Source of the DNA: Actinomadura opuntiae
Lineage (GTDB): Bacteria > Actinomycetota > Actinomycetes > Streptosporangiales > Streptosporangiaceae
Direction: 5' to 3'
NCBI RefSeq assembly: GCF_030283205.1
Contig: NZ_JASNWF010000034.1
Location: forward strand, 19,592 to 83,591
DNA length: 64,000 bases
The translations under genes and the position numbers were made by a program. This document shows, piece by piece, positions 7,806 through 16,761 of the stretch. The notes under the pieces were generated by a model that worked only from the letters and a program-made list of their open reading frames with translations, did not search any database and was not told the DNA's origin. How positions within the stretch are numbered: the first letter of the stretch is position 1; the number at the start of each line of letters is the position of its first letter.

Positions 7806-8960
7806 TCAGGCCCCGGAGCCGGACTCGACGACGCCGGTGCCGGCGTAGGCGACCGTCTCGTAGACCCGCAGCACGTCCCGGGCCACCGACGACCAGTCGT
7901 AGGCGCGGACGGCGGCGCGGGCCTCCGCGGACAGCTGCTTGCGCCGGGCCGGGTCGTCCAGCAGCGTCTCGGCCGCGGCGGCGAGGGCCTCGTGGTCGCC
8001 GGCCGGGAACAGCGCGCCGGCGCGGCCGCCGAGCAGCACCCGGTCGAACGCCTCGATGTCGCTGGCGAGGATGGGGGCGCCCGCCGACATCGCCTCGGCG
8101 AGCACGATGCCGAAGCTCTCGCCGCCGAGGTTGGGCGCGACGAACACCTCCACCGAGTGGTAGGCGCGGATCTTGTCCTCCTCGCTCACCATGCCGAGCA
8201 CGGCCACCCGGTCGCGCAGCTCCGGGGAGACGCGGGCGGCCACGTCGTCGGCGTCGCCGGGCCCGGCGAGCAGCAGCCGCAGCCCGGGGCGGCGGCGGCC
8301 GAGGATCTCGAAGGCGCGCAGCAGCACCGGCAGGCCCTTGCGCGGCTCGTCCATCCGGCCGAGGAAGCCCAGCGCCTCGGTGCCGCCCGGCCCGTCGCCG
8401 CGGCCCGGCCAGCCGGGCAGCGGGTCGGCCATCGCGTACCGCTCGGTGGCGACCCCGTTGGGGATCAGCACGGCGTCGCCGCCGAGGTGCTCGACCAGGC
8501 TGGTGCGGGCCGCCTCCGACACCGCGATCCGGCCGTTGATCTTCTCCAGGGCGCTGCGCAGGATCGGCGCGGTCACCGACAGCGCGCGGGACCGCTCGTA
8601 GGAGGCGTGGAAGGTGCCGACGATCGGGCCGTCGGCCGCCCAGCACGCCAGCAGGCCGAGCGACGGCGCGGCGGGCTCGTGGACGTGCAGCACGTCGAAC
8701 CGGCCCTCGTTGATCCAGCGGCGGACGCGCGCCGAGGACAGGAACCCGAACGCCATCCGCGCCACCGACCCGTTGTAGGGGACGGGGACGGCGCGCCCGG
8801 TCGAGACGGCGTAGGGCGGCAGCACGGCGTCGTCGTCGGCCGGAGTGATCACCGACACCCGGTGGCCCAGCTCGATCAGCGCCTCGGCGAGGTCGCGGAT
8901 GTGCTGCTGGACGCCGCCGGGGACGTTCCAGGTGTAGGGGCAGACGATGCCGACGTTCAC
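7806..8960 (-). CDS. pimA: Phosphatidyl-myo-inositol mannosyltransferase (PimA-type GT4)
   Basis: 384-residue GT-B glycosyltransferase. PimA transfers mannose from GDP-mannose to phosphatidylinositol on the cytosolic face of the membrane, the first step of PIM synthesis. The N-terminus VGIVCPYTWNVPGGVQQHI contains the PimA-type glycine loop; the acceptor-side region reads VLHVHEPAAPSLG; the GT4 E-x7-E motif is ESFGIVLAEAMSAGAP preceded by VFVAPNLGG. The GTG at 8960 overlaps the acyltransferase stop by four bases. The operon pgsA-acyltransferase-pimA matches the conserved mycobacterial order, which strongly supports the assignment. Confidence 0.93.
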   Translation of the reverse strand: MNVGIVCPYTWNVPGGVQQHIRDLAEALIELGHRVSVITPADDDAVLPPYAVSTGRAVPVPYNGSVARMAFGFLSSARVRRWINEGRFDVLHVHEPAAPSLGLLACWAADGPIVGTFHASYERSRALSVTAPILRSALEKINGRIAVSEAARTSLVEHLGGDAVLIPNGVATERYAMADPLPGWPGRGDGPGGTEALGFLGRMDEPRKGLPVLLRAFEILGRRRPGLRLLLAGPGDADDVAARVSPELRDRVAVLGMVSEEDKIRAYHSVEVFVAPNLGGESFGIVLAEAMSAGAPILASDIEAFDRVLLGGRAGALFPAGDHEALAAAAETLLDDPARRKQLSAEARAAVRAYDWSSVARDVLRVYETVAYAGTGVVESGSGA

Positions 8961-9889
8961 CGCGGCGCCTCTCCCGGCGCGGCCGGATCGAGGTCGTCCA
9001 CCCAGACCTTCTGCAGCATGTGCCAGTCCTCCGGGTGGGCGGCGATGCCCGCCTCGAAGACCCGCGCGGTCTCCTGCGTCATGGTCCGGATCTTCTCCCG
9101 CCTGGCGCCCCCGTCCGGGACCGGGATCTCCTCGTGGACGCGGGCCGCCCAGTACTTCCCCTCGTACCAGAGTGTCACGGGAATGAGGGCGGCGCCGGTC
9201 TGGAGCGCCAACGCGGCGGAGACGGCGGGCATCCGGGCGGTGGCGCCGAAGAACTCCACGTCGACGCCGCTCGCGGTGAGGTCGCGGTCGACGACCAGGC
9301 AGACGGGCCGGCCCGCGCGCAGCCGCTGCGCCATCCGGCCGAAGGCCGAGGCGCCGGTGTGCGCGAGGACCTCCATGCCGAGGCTCTCCCGGAACGCCAC
9401 GAACCGGTCGAACAGCGACTCGGGCCTCAGGCGCTCGGCGACGGTCGTGAACGGGTAACCGCAGGCGGCGAGCCAGGCGCCGGCGTGCTCGTAGTTGCCC
9501 ATATGCGGCAGCGCGAGGACCACTCCCCGGCCCGCGTCGAGGTTGGCGAAGATCTTCTTCTCGCCGGTGACCCGCATCCGGCCGAGGATCCGCGCCCGGT
9601 CGTACTCGGGCAGCCGGAACACCTCCAGCCAGTAGCGGGCGTAGCGGCGCAGCACCCGCTTGCTGAGGACGCGGACCTCGTCGTCGACGGCGTCCTTGCC
9701 GAGGACGCGGCACAGGTTGCGCTCCAGCTGCCGGACGCCGGACCCGTGGGCCTGCCAGGCGCGGTCGGCGACCGCGGTGAACGCGAGCCGGGCGGCGCCC
9801 TCGGGCATCTTGCGGACGATCGTCCAGCCCAGCGCGTAGGCGGCGTCCATCACCTCGTCGCGGAGCGCCGCCGGCGCGGAGGGGGTCAT
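8957..9889 (-). CDS. Phosphatidylinositol mannoside acyltransferase (HtrB/LpxL superfamily)
   Basis: 310 residues. Enzymes of this type acylate the mannose of PIM using acyl-CoA at the inner leaflet (PatA in mycobacteria). The HX4E acyltransferase motif is seen in LALPHMGNYEHAGAWLA, followed by the family block TVAERLRPESLFDRFVAFRE and the VCLVVDRDLTASGVDVEFFG stretch, typical of the LPLAT fold. It starts with the ATG at 9889, overlapping the pgsA stop by four bases, and overlaps pimA downstream by four bases, so the three are translationally coupled. Assignment as PIM acyltransferase rests on family plus operon context. Confidence 0.9.
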   Translation of the reverse strand: MTPSAPAALRDEVMDAAYALGWTIVRKMPEGAARLAFTAVADRAWQAHGSGVRQLERNLCRVLGKDAVDDEVRVLSKRVLRRYARYWLEVFRLPEYDRARILGRMRVTGEKKIFANLDAGRGVVLALPHMGNYEHAGAWLAACGYPFTTVAERLRPESLFDRFVAFRESLGMEVLAHTGASAFGRMAQRLRAGRPVCLVVDRDLTASGVDVEFFGATARMPAVSAALALQTGAALIPVTLWYEGKYWAARVHEEIPVPDGGARREKIRTMTQETARVFEAGIAAHPEDWHMLQKVWVDDLDPAAPGEAPR

Positions 9890-10593
9890 CGGCGCGGGCC
9901 CGGCCCGGCCTTCGCGTGCGCCTTCTCGCCGTTCTCCTCGTCCTCGGAGTTCCCGGACTCCCCGGACGTCGCAGGCCCGGCGGCCTCCGGCGCGGGGGCG
10001 GCCTTGGCCTGGGCGTAGACCGTGGCGAACCGCTGCCCCACCGTGACCGTGCTGAGGACCGCCAGCACCCACAGGGCGATCGCCAGGACGTAGGGGACGC
10101 CGAGGCCGTCGAGCCCCGCGGCCACCAGTGCGATCAGCAGGCGCTCGGAGCGCTCGGCGATGCCCACGTTGCAGGTGTACCCGAGGCCCTCGGCGCGGGC
10201 CTTGGCGTACGACACCACGACCCCGGCGACCAGGCAGAACAGCGCGACGCCGGCCAGGACGTGCTGCCCGTCCCGGTACAGCCCGATCATCAGCCCCGAG
10301 AAGATCGCCGCATCCGCGACGCGGTCGAGCGTGGAGTCCAGGAACGCGCCGAACTTGGAGATCTTGCCGGTGACCCGGGCGACCGCGCCGTCCAGCATGT
10401 CGAACAGCACGAACGCGGTGATCACCAGGGTGCCCCAGAAGAACTCCCCGCGCGGGAAGAGCACCAGGGCGCCGGCGGCGACGCCGGCGGTGCCGATGAC
10501 GGTGATGGCGTTGGGCGACACCCCGGTCCGCGCGACCGTCCGTCCGATGGGCGTCAGGACGCGCCCCAGCGCGGGCCTGATTCTGTTGAGCAT
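9886..10593 (-). CDS. pgsA: Phosphatidylinositol phosphate synthase (CDP-alcohol phosphatidyltransferase)
   Basis: 235-residue integral membrane enzyme making phosphatidylinositol phosphate from CDP-diacylglycerol and inositol phosphate. The CDP-alcohol phosphatidyltransferase signature is complete: DMLDGAVAR followed by GAFLDSTLDRVAD, carrying the conserved Asp residues. About six hydrophobic helices surround it. The C-terminal 45 residues are a hydrophilic Ala/Glu/Lys/Pro tail with no obvious domain. First gene of the PIM operon with the acyltransferase and pimA. The ATG at 10593 gives MLNRIRPALGRV, a usual family start. In mycobacteria a HIT-family gene lies immediately upstream; here it has moved about 5.4 kb away. 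Confidence 0.92.
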   Translation of the reverse strand: MLNRIRPALGRVLTPIGRTVARTGVSPNAITVIGTAGVAAGALVLFPRGEFFWGTLVITAFVLFDMLDGAVARVTGKISKFGAFLDSTLDRVADAAIFSGLMIGLYRDGQHVLAGVALFCLVAGVVVSYAKARAEGLGYTCNVGIAERSERLLIALVAAGLDGLGVPYVLAIALWVLAVLSTVTVGQRFATVYAQAKAAPAPEAAGPATSGESGNSEDEENGEKAHAKAGPGPRR

Positions 10594-10814
10594 CGCCGTC
10601 CGTTCTCCTGCTGCCGGATGGAAGCGCCGCGGGGACCGGCCAGGGGGCCGCCGTTGGCGGGCCCAATCGTAGTGCGGTCGCCGGTCCGGTGCGGTCGGCC
10701 CGGGGACAGTGGCGGTCCGCGGCGGCCCGCGGCCCCGCGCGGCGGACGCGAGCGGGTTGTTTGCCGTTCACCCCTTGTGATCCCGCCCGACACGGGAAAG
10801 GGTATTGACACGGG

Positions 10815-10830
10815 TGTGACGTCGGTCACG
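10815..10830 (+). promoter_or_regulatory. CRP/FNR-type site with -35-like element in the 346-bp pgsA / EF-G2 gap
   Basis: TGTGA-N6-TCACG matches the CRP-family half-site consensus (TGTGA-N6-TCACA) at nine of ten positions. It lies 110 bases before the EF-G2-like start and just downstream of a TTGACA hexamer at 10805-10810, so a bound regulator would overlap a promoter core. No clear -10 hexamer is visible. The rest of the gap 10594-10939 is GC-rich with no ORF that I can support. Confidence 0.45.
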
Positions 10831-10939
10831 CGCGTTGGACGAGGTCGGACGCCGCACTCGGACGTCAGGGCCGGGCCCTCCGGGCCGGGCCCCAGCCGCA
10901 CGCGGGCCCCCGCCGGGAGGCCCGTCCGAGGAGGTAGCC

Positions 10940-13108
10940 ATGGCGGACAAGGGAGGACACCCGGGAGCCCCCGGCAGGGCACCGGAGGCCGGCGGGTGCG
11001 ACAGGGTGCGCAACGTCGCGCTGGTCGGCCACTCGGGGGCGGGCAAGACCACGCTCGTGGAGGCGCTGCTGAGCGCCGCGGGCGCGCTGCAGCGGCCTGG
11101 CCGGGTCGAGGAGGGCACCACGGTCAGCGACTTCGAGGAGATCGAGGTCCGCCAGCAGCGCTCGGTCAACCTCGCGCTCGCCCCGCTCCAGCACGGCGAC
11201 ATCAAGGTCAACCTCGTCGACACCCCCGGCTACGCCGACTTCGTCGGCGACCTGCGGGCCGGGCTGCGCGCCGCCGACGCGGCCCTGTTCGTGATCTCGG
11301 CGGTGGACGGCATCGACGGCCTGACCCGGATGATCTGGGAGGAGTGCGCCGCGGTCGGGATGCCCCGCGCGGTCGTCATCACCAAGATCGACCAGCAGCG
11401 CGGCGACTTCGACGACGTCGTGCTGAGCTGCCAGGACGCCTTCGGCGAGGGCGTCCTGCCGCTGTACTTCCCGGCGTCGGGCGACGACGGCCTGAAGGGC
11501 CTGGTCGGGCTGCTCACCCAGCGCTGCCTGGACTACTCCTCCGGCGAGCGCACCGAGTGCGCGCCCGACCCGCGGTACCTGGAGCAGATCTCCGAGCAGC
11601 GCGCCTCGCTGATCGAGGGGATCATCCAGGAGAGCGAGGACGAGACCCTCATGGACCGGTACCTGTCCGGTGAGGAGATCGACGTCAAGGCGCTCATCGA
11701 GGACCTGGAGACCGCGGTGGCGCGCGGCAGCTTCTACCCGGTGCTCGCCACGTCGGTGCCGCACGGCGACCATCCCGGCCCGGTGGTCGGCATGCTGGAG
11801 CTGCTGGAGGTCATCACCCAGGCGTTCCCCTCGCCCCTGGAGCACGGCATCCCGGCGGTCACGCCCGTCGACGGCGGGCCGCCGAGGCGGATCGGCTGCG
11901 ACCCCGACGGGCCGCTGGTCGCCGAGGTGGTCAAGACCACCTCCGACCCGTACGTCGGGCGGATCTCGCTGGTGCGGGTGTTCTCCGGGACGCTGCGCCC
12001 CGACACGACCGTCCACGTGTCCGGGCACGGCATGGCCGAGCGCGGGCACGAGGACCACGACGTCGACGAGCGGGTGGGCGCGCTCACCTCCCCGCTCGGC
12101 AAGGCGCAGCGGACCGTCACCTCCTGCGGCGCCGGGGACATCTGCGCGGTCGCGAAGCTGGCGCGCGCCGAGACCGGCGACACGCTGTCCGACCCGTCGG
12201 CGCCGGTGGTGATGGCGCCGTGGACGATGCCGGACCCGCTGCTGCCGGTGGCGATCCGGGCCAGGTCCAAGGCCGACGAGGACAAGCTCAGCCAGGCCCT
12301 CGGCCGGCTGGTGGCCGAGGACCCGACGCTGCGGCTGGAGAACAACGCCGAGACCCGGCAGCTGGTGCTGTGGTGCATGGGCGAGGCGCACGCCGACGTG
12401 CTGATCGACCGGCTCAGCGGCCGGTACGGCGTCGAGGTGGAGCGGGTCGAGCTGCGGGTGCCGCTGCGCGAGACGTTCGGCGGGTCCGCCAAGGGCCTCG
12501 GCCGGCACGTGAAGCAGAGCGGCGGCCACGGCCAGTACGGCATCTGCCACGTCGAGGTGGAGCCGCTGCCGTCGGGCGGGGGCTTCGAGTTCGTGGACAA
12601 GATCGTCGGCGGGGTGGTGCCGCGGCAGTTCATCCCGTCGGTCGAGAAGGGCGTCCGGCAGCAGATGGAGCGCGGCGTGTCCGCCGGGTACCCGCTGGTC
12701 GACATCAGGGTCACGCTGTACGACGGCAAGGCGCACTCGGTGGACTCCTCCGACATGGCCTTCCAGGCCGCCGGCGCGCTCGCGCTGAAGGACGCCGCCG
12801 CCCGGGTCCCGGTGCTGCTGCTGGAGCCGGTGGACGAGGTCGCCGTGCTGATCGCCGACGACTACGTGGGCCCGGTCATGTCCGACCTCACCTCGCGGCG
12901 CGGCCGGGTGCTGGGCACGCAGGCGGTGCCGGGAGGCCGCACGATGATCAAGGCGGAGGTGCCGCAGCTGGAGATCGTCCGGTACGCGATCGACCTGCGG
13001 TCGATGTCGCAGGGCACCGGCACGTTCGACCGGACGTTCCTGCGGTACGAGCCGCTCCCCTCGCACCTGGCGGACAAGGTCGCCGCGGCCGAGGCGGTGC
13101 ACGACTAG
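10940..13108 (+). CDS. Elongation factor G-like GTPase (EF-G2 group)
   Basis: 722 residues with the five-domain EF-G plan. G1 is GHSGAGKTT (30-38), G3 DTPG (94-97) and G4 ITKID (147-151) in place of the NKxD of canonical EF-G. The C-terminal domains IV-V are present (GHGQYGICHVEVEPLPSG, ADDYVGPVMSDLTSRRGRVLG). The shortened, divergent switch region (VEEGTTVSDFEEIEVRQQRS) and the TKID motif mark the actinobacterial EF-G2 paralogue rather than fusA. A mycobacterial member has been reported to bind GTP without ribosome-dependent hydrolysis; whether that holds here is unknown. The ATG at 10940 follows GAGGAGG. A CRP-like site lies upstream. Confidence 0.92.
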   Translation: MADKGGHPGAPGRAPEAGGCDRVRNVALVGHSGAGKTTLVEALLSAAGALQRPGRVEEGTTVSDFEEIEVRQQRSVNLALAPLQHGDIKVNLVDTPGYADFVGDLRAGLRAADAALFVISAVDGIDGLTRMIWEECAAVGMPRAVVITKIDQQRGDFDDVVLSCQDAFGEGVLPLYFPASGDDGLKGLVGLLTQRCLDYSSGERTECAPDPRYLEQISEQRASLIEGIIQESEDETLMDRYLSGEEIDVKALIEDLETAVARGSFYPVLATSVPHGDHPGPVVGMLELLEVITQAFPSPLEHGIPAVTPVDGGPPRRIGCDPDGPLVAEVVKTTSDPYVGRISLVRVFSGTLRPDTTVHVSGHGMAERGHEDHDVDERVGALTSPLGKAQRTVTSCGAGDICAVAKLARAETGDTLSDPSAPVVMAPWTMPDPLLPVAIRARSKADEDKLSQALGRLVAEDPTLRLENNAETRQLVLWCMGEAHADVLIDRLSGRYGVEVERVELRVPLRETFGGSAKGLGRHVKQSGGHGQYGICHVEVEPLPSGGGFEFVDKIVGGVVPRQFIPSVEKGVRQQMERGVSAGYPLVDIRVTLYDGKAHSVDSSDMAFQAAGALALKDAAARVPVLLLEPVDEVAVLIADDYVGPVMSDLTSRRGRVLGTQAVPGGRTMIKAEVPQLEIVRYAIDLRSMSQGTGTFDRTFLRYEPLPSHLADKVAAAEAVHD

Positions 13109-13287
13109 CGCGGCGGGCGGGGGCGGGTCCCGTGCGGCCCGTCTCCGCCTTTGGACCTCCCCGGACATCCCGGATGATCCTTCCGGAGTCGTCCAGCTGG
13201 CGCCGCGGACTCATCCCTGAGGGTGACTCCGATTTCGGCATCTCGGGCGATGGCGGCGCGTTCCCGTCGTGAAACTCTTACTGCGCT

Positions 13288-14094
13288 ATGAGCGACACGG
13301 GGGAAGATCGGCGGCGCGCCCGGCCCGGGCGCCGCAACGTGATGCGGGGCCTCGGCCTCGCGGCCGGCGGGCTGCTCGCGGCCGGCGGCGGGTTCGCCAC
13401 CGAGCAGGCCTGGCGGAAGGAGGACCCGCCGATCCCCGCGTCCGCCGCGTCCGTCGACTCCTGGCAGCCGCCCGACCGGCAGGTCGACGTGGTGTGGGCG
13501 GTCAACACCCGCCGCCGGCTGGTCGCGCTCACCTTCGACGACGGGCCGATGGAGCGCTGGACGCCGCACGCCCTGGACGCCCTGGACGAGGCCAAGGCGC
13601 CGGCGACGTTCTTCGTGGTGGGCAGCCGCCTGGTCCGCAACGCCCATCTCGTCGAGGGACGGCTCGGCCGGCACGAGATCGGCAACCACACCTGGAGGCA
13701 CGACGACCTGTCGAAGCTGAGCCTGGCGCACGCCTACCGCTCCATCCACCGCACGCACGAGGCGATCAAGGAGGTCACCGGGCGGACCGCGACGCTGCTG
13801 CGGCCGCCGTGGGGCCGGCTCGGCGGCACCACCCTGCACGTCGCCGCCCAGCACGGCTACGACCTCGTGCTGTGGTCGCTGCTGGTGCAGGACAGGGCGC
13901 TCGGCCGCGAGCCGGACGAGATGGTCGCCGCCGTCGTCGACAACGCGCGCCCCGGCACCATCGTCCTCGCCCACGACGTCGGCGCCGCCAGCCGCGAGAC
14001 CGCGATCGAGCGGCTCCCCGCGATGATCCGCGGGCTGCGCGGCCGGGGTTTCGACTTCGTCACCGTGTCGCAGCTGCGACGGGCCGCGCTCTAG
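13288..14094 (+). CDS. Secreted polysaccharide deacetylase (NodB homology domain)
   Basis: 268 residues. An Arg-rich start (RRRARPGRRNVMRG) and hydrophobic Ala/Gly segment (about 20-36) look like a Tat-type or ordinary export signal. The NodB domain has TFDDGP (82-87, Asp84 and Asp85), the metal-binding HTWRH (134-138), the RPPWGR arginine motif near 175 and the LAHD motif near 228. Such enzymes remove acetyl groups from peptidoglycan or chitin-like polymers; the substrate is not evident. The ATG at 13288 starts a run of three plus-strand genes for envelope or membrane proteins. Confidence 0.92.
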   Translation: MSDTGEDRRRARPGRRNVMRGLGLAAGGLLAAGGGFATEQAWRKEDPPIPASAASVDSWQPPDRQVDVVWAVNTRRRLVALTFDDGPMERWTPHALDALDEAKAPATFFVVGSRLVRNAHLVEGRLGRHEIGNHTWRHDDLSKLSLAHAYRSIHRTHEAIKEVTGRTATLLRPPWGRLGGTTLHVAAQHGYDLVLWSLLVQDRALGREPDEMVAAVVDNARPGTIVLAHDVGAASRETAIERLPAMIRGLRGRGFDFVTVSQLRRAAL

Positions 14095-14103
14095 GCTTGC
14101 CCG

Positions 14104-14559
14104 GTGAACGTTCCCGTCCTCCGCCTGAGCGCCCGCGCACGGCTCTGGCGGTCGCTCGCGGGCGCCGCCTTCGTCGCCGCGCTGCTGCTCGCCAGCGCGT
14201 ACGGGAGCAACGACGACTTCCCCGTCGGGCCGATGACGCAGTTCGCGTTCTCGGTGAAGAACGACGGCGGGACGATCGGCTCCTTCTGGCTGGAGGCCGA
14301 CACCGCCGAGGGCCGGCACGTCGAGCTGTCCCGGGACGCCGTCGGGACGGGCATGAAGCGCGCCGAGATCGAGGGGCAGATGGACCGCATCGTCCACCGC
14401 CCGTCGCTGCTGCAGGGCATCGCCGAGGGGCAGCACCGGCTGCATCCCGGCGACCCCCGGCTCACCAGGATCTACGTGGTGGAAGAGATCAAGAGGCTGG
14501 AGCACGGCGAGGTCGTGTCGACCCGGCGCGTCAACCGCGTCGTCTGGGACGTGCGGTGA
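14104..14559 (+). CDS. Small membrane-anchored hypothetical protein, partner of the HTTM gene
   Basis: 151 residues, not recognised. One hydrophobic segment (about 17-33, SLAGAAFVAALLLASAYG) precedes a soluble part of about 115 residues rich in charged residues (FPVGPMTQFAFSVKNDGGTI, LEADTAEGRHVELS). The GTG at 14104 begins 9 bases after the deacetylase stop, and the stop codon overlaps the next gene's GTG as GTGA, so it is translated with the HTTM protein. The tight coupling suggests a joint function at the membrane, which is inference. Confidence 0.8.
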   Translation: MNVPVLRLSARARLWRSLAGAAFVAALLLASAYGSNDDFPVGPMTQFAFSVKNDGGTIGSFWLEADTAEGRHVELSRDAVGTGMKRAEIEGQMDRIVHRPSLLQGIAEGQHRLHPGDPRLTRIYVVEEIKRLEHGEVVSTRRVNRVVWDVR

Positions 14560-15500
14560 CCGCCGCCGCGACGCCGGAGGCGCCACGGCCCGTCGCGCCC
14601 GCCGGCCCGGAGCCCGGTCCGGCCCGCACCCTCTGGGGCCGCTGGTGGTTCGGGCCGGTCCCGCGCGCCCGCGTCGCCTGGCTGCGGATCCTCGGGTACG
14701 CGTTCCTGCCGTTCGACATGCTGCTGCTGACCGGCAGCTCGCTGGCGCACGCCCGGCTGCCCGCCGACCTGTACCGCCCGGTGCTGCTCGGCCGGCTACT
14801 GCACCTGCCCGCGCCGACGCCCGCCGCGATGTACACCCTGCTGGCCGTCACGCTCGCGGCCGGTTTCGCCGCGGCGACGGGCCGGTTCCTGCCGCGGCTG
14901 ACCGGCTACGTCTGCGCGTGCGGGTACCTGTGGTGGGTCACGATCAGCATGTCGTACGGGAAGGTCGACCACGACCACCTCGCGCTCGTGGTGGCGCTGT
15001 TCGTGCTGCCGAGCGTGGGACGGGCCAGGATCGACGACGAGCGCGGCTGCGAGGCGTCCGCGTGGGCGGTGCGCGGCATCCAGGTCTCGGTGGTGGCCGC
15101 CTACTTCCTGTCCATGTGGGCGAAGGTGAGGATCGGCGGGTTCCCCGAGTGGCCGAACGGGGCGACCGTGCAGTGGGCGCTGAGCCGGCGCGGGACGGCG
15201 TTCGGCCGCAGCCTCATCGACTACCCGCTGGTGCTGAAGGCCAGCCAGTGGTTCATGTTCACCGCTGAGGCGATCTCCCCGGTGCTGCTGTTCCTGCGCG
15301 GCCGGCCGCTGTACCTGTTCGTGCTGTTCTTCGCGGGGTTCCACGCCGTCACCTACGCGCTGATGAGCATCCACTTCCTGCCGCACGCGATCTGGCTGGC
15401 GGCGTTCCTGCCGCTGGAGAAGCTGACCGGGCGGCTGCCGGCGCGGCTGCGCCGCGTCCTCGGCGCGCGGGCGGGCACGGCCGCGCCCGAGGCGGCCTGA
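14556..15500 (+). CDS. HTTM domain-containing multi-pass membrane protein
   Basis: 314 residues with roughly eight hydrophobic helices after a Pro/Ala-rich N-terminal tail. The order of helices and the motifs RVAWLRILGYAFLPFDML, SMSYGKVDHDHLALVVALF and YFLSMWAKVRIGG fit HTTM (horizontally transferred transmembrane, vitamin-K-carboxylase-like) proteins. Bacterial HTTM genes often occur next to DCC (DUF393) genes, and one lies convergently just 13 bases downstream here. Activity of bacterial members is largely unknown. The GTG at 14556 overlaps the preceding stop by four bases. Confidence 0.8.
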   Translation: MTAAATPEAPRPVAPAGPEPGPARTLWGRWWFGPVPRARVAWLRILGYAFLPFDMLLLTGSSLAHARLPADLYRPVLLGRLLHLPAPTPAAMYTLLAVTLAAGFAAATGRFLPRLTGYVCACGYLWWVTISMSYGKVDHDHLALVVALFVLPSVGRARIDDERGCEASAWAVRGIQVSVVAAYFLSMWAKVRIGGFPEWPNGATVQWALSRRGTAFGRSLIDYPLVLKASQWFMFTAEAISPVLLFLRGRPLYLFVLFFAGFHAVTYALMSIHFLPHAIWLAAFLPLEKLTGRLPARLRRVLGARAGTAAPEAA

Positions 15501-15513
15501 GGGCCGGTGGCGG

Positions 15514-15927
15514 TCAGCCCTGGGCGCCGGGCCGCTGCGCGGCGGGCAGCATGCAGGCGGCCGTGCCGCCGGGCATCCGCTGCCGGTTGTTCGCGACGAG
15601 CCGGTACACGGCGTGCGCCAGCCAGCTCACCGGAGGCGTCCGCATGACGACGCCGGGGACGCGCCAGACGCCGCCCGCAGCGGTCAGCAGCCGTCCGATG
15701 GCCTCCGCGCCGCCGCTGACGCGCCCGGCCCGGTCGACCCACAGCACCTCGTGCTCCGCGCGCTCCTGCGTGGTGCCGAGCGCGGCGAGGTCGGCGAACT
15801 GGAACGCGATGACCTCGGCGTCCACGGGGACGCGGCGTTCGAGGAACCGCACCGAGGTGGTGCAGAACCCGCAGTCGCCGTCGTAGACCAGCACCGGCCG
15901 CTCGCGTCGCGTCATGGCGTCCATCAT
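15514..15927 (-). CDS. DCC-family (DUF393) thiol-disulfide oxidoreductase-like protein
   Basis: 137 residues. The defining motif DGDCGFC follows a hydrophobic strand (VLVYDGDCGFCTTSVRFL), giving the thioredoxin-like CxxC-type pair used to name the family. Further family features are the FQFADL segment, VLWVDRAGRVSGGAEAI, and the C-terminal LVANNRQRMPGG. Predicted cytosolic and small. It faces the HTTM gene tail-to-tail; HTTM/DCC pairing is recurrent in bacteria, so joint action in redox or quinone-dependent chemistry is possible but unproven. The start at 15927 is the first of two nearby Met codons. Confidence 0.88.
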   Translation of the reverse strand: MMDAMTRRERPVLVYDGDCGFCTTSVRFLERRVPVDAEVIAFQFADLAALGTTQERAEHEVLWVDRAGRVSGGAEAIGRLLTAAGGVWRVPGVVMRTPPVSWLAHAVYRLVANNRQRMPGGTAACMLPAAQRPGAQG

Positions 15928-15963
15928 GCCGTGGCCTCCGACCGCTCGTGCGCGAGGGGACCG

Positions 15964-16587
15964 TCAGTCCTGCGGCCAGGCGTCGGCGAGGATCTGCCGG
16001 GTGTCGCGCAGCAACTGCGGCAGCACCCTGGTGTGCCCGACGACCGGCATGAAGTTGGTGTCGCCGCCCCACCGCGGCACCACGTGCTGGTGCAGGTGGG
16101 CGGCGATGCCGGCCCCGGCGACCAGGCCGAGGTTCATGCCGACGTTGAACCCCTGCGCGCCGCTGGCCTTGCGCAGCGCGGCCAGCGAGCGGCGGGTGAA
16201 GACGGCCAGCTCGGTGTACTCCGGCTCGTCGAGCTCGCCGTAGTCGGCCACGTGCCGGTACGGGACGACCATGAGGTGGCCGGAGTTGTAGGGGTAGAGG
16301 TTCAGGACGGTGAACACCGACCGGCCGCGCGCCACGACGAGGCCGTCCTCGTCGGTCATCGCCGGGATCTCGCAGAACGGGCAGCCCTCCCCGGCGCCCG
16401 GGCCGGTGGGCTTGTTCTCGCCCTTGATGTAGGCCATCCGGTGCGGGGTCCACAGCCGCTGGAAGTGGTCGGGCGCGCCCGCGCCGCCCCGCTCCTCCTC
16501 CAGGCGCGGCCGGCGCTCCCCGGCGCCCGGCCCGGACGCCTCGTCGCGCCCCTGCTGGTCCACGGGCTTCTCCGGCTCTGCGGTCAA
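15964..16587 (-). CDS. HIT-family protein, Ap4A phosphorylase-like
   Basis: 207 residues. The histidine triad is intact in IAAHLHQHVVPRW (His-x-His-x-His), and GCPFCEIPAM carries a Cys pair as in the actinobacterial Ap4A phosphorylase group (Rv2613c type). These enzymes split diadenosine tetraphosphate. I chose the TTG at 16585-16587, which has AAGGAG upstream at suitable spacing; a GTG at 16563 is the alternative and would shorten the disordered N-terminus. In mycobacteria this gene lies directly between thrS and pgsA, and it is on the same strand between those two here, but separated by insertions. Confidence 0.87.
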   Translation of the reverse strand: MTAEPEKPVDQQGRDEASGPGAGERRPRLEEERGGAGAPDHFQRLWTPHRMAYIKGENKPTGPGAGEGCPFCEIPAMTDEDGLVVARGRSVFTVLNLYPYNSGHLMVVPYRHVADYGELDEPEYTELAVFTRRSLAALRKASGAQGFNVGMNLGLVAGAGIAAHLHQHVVPRWGGDTNFMPVVGHTRVLPQLLRDTRQILADAWPQD

Positions 16588-16761
16588 GGCGGCGGTCTCC
16601 TTTTGTTCACGGCCTGACCAGCAGCATAGAGAGAGGAGCCCGCGGGCACGTAGCCGGGCTGCCCCGCGGCCGCGGCGGACGCGCCCGCGAACGGGGGCCT
16701 GCGTGACGTATCGTCGCTGTCTCCGACACCATGGTCGTCCAGCCGACCAGTGGGAGCGATC

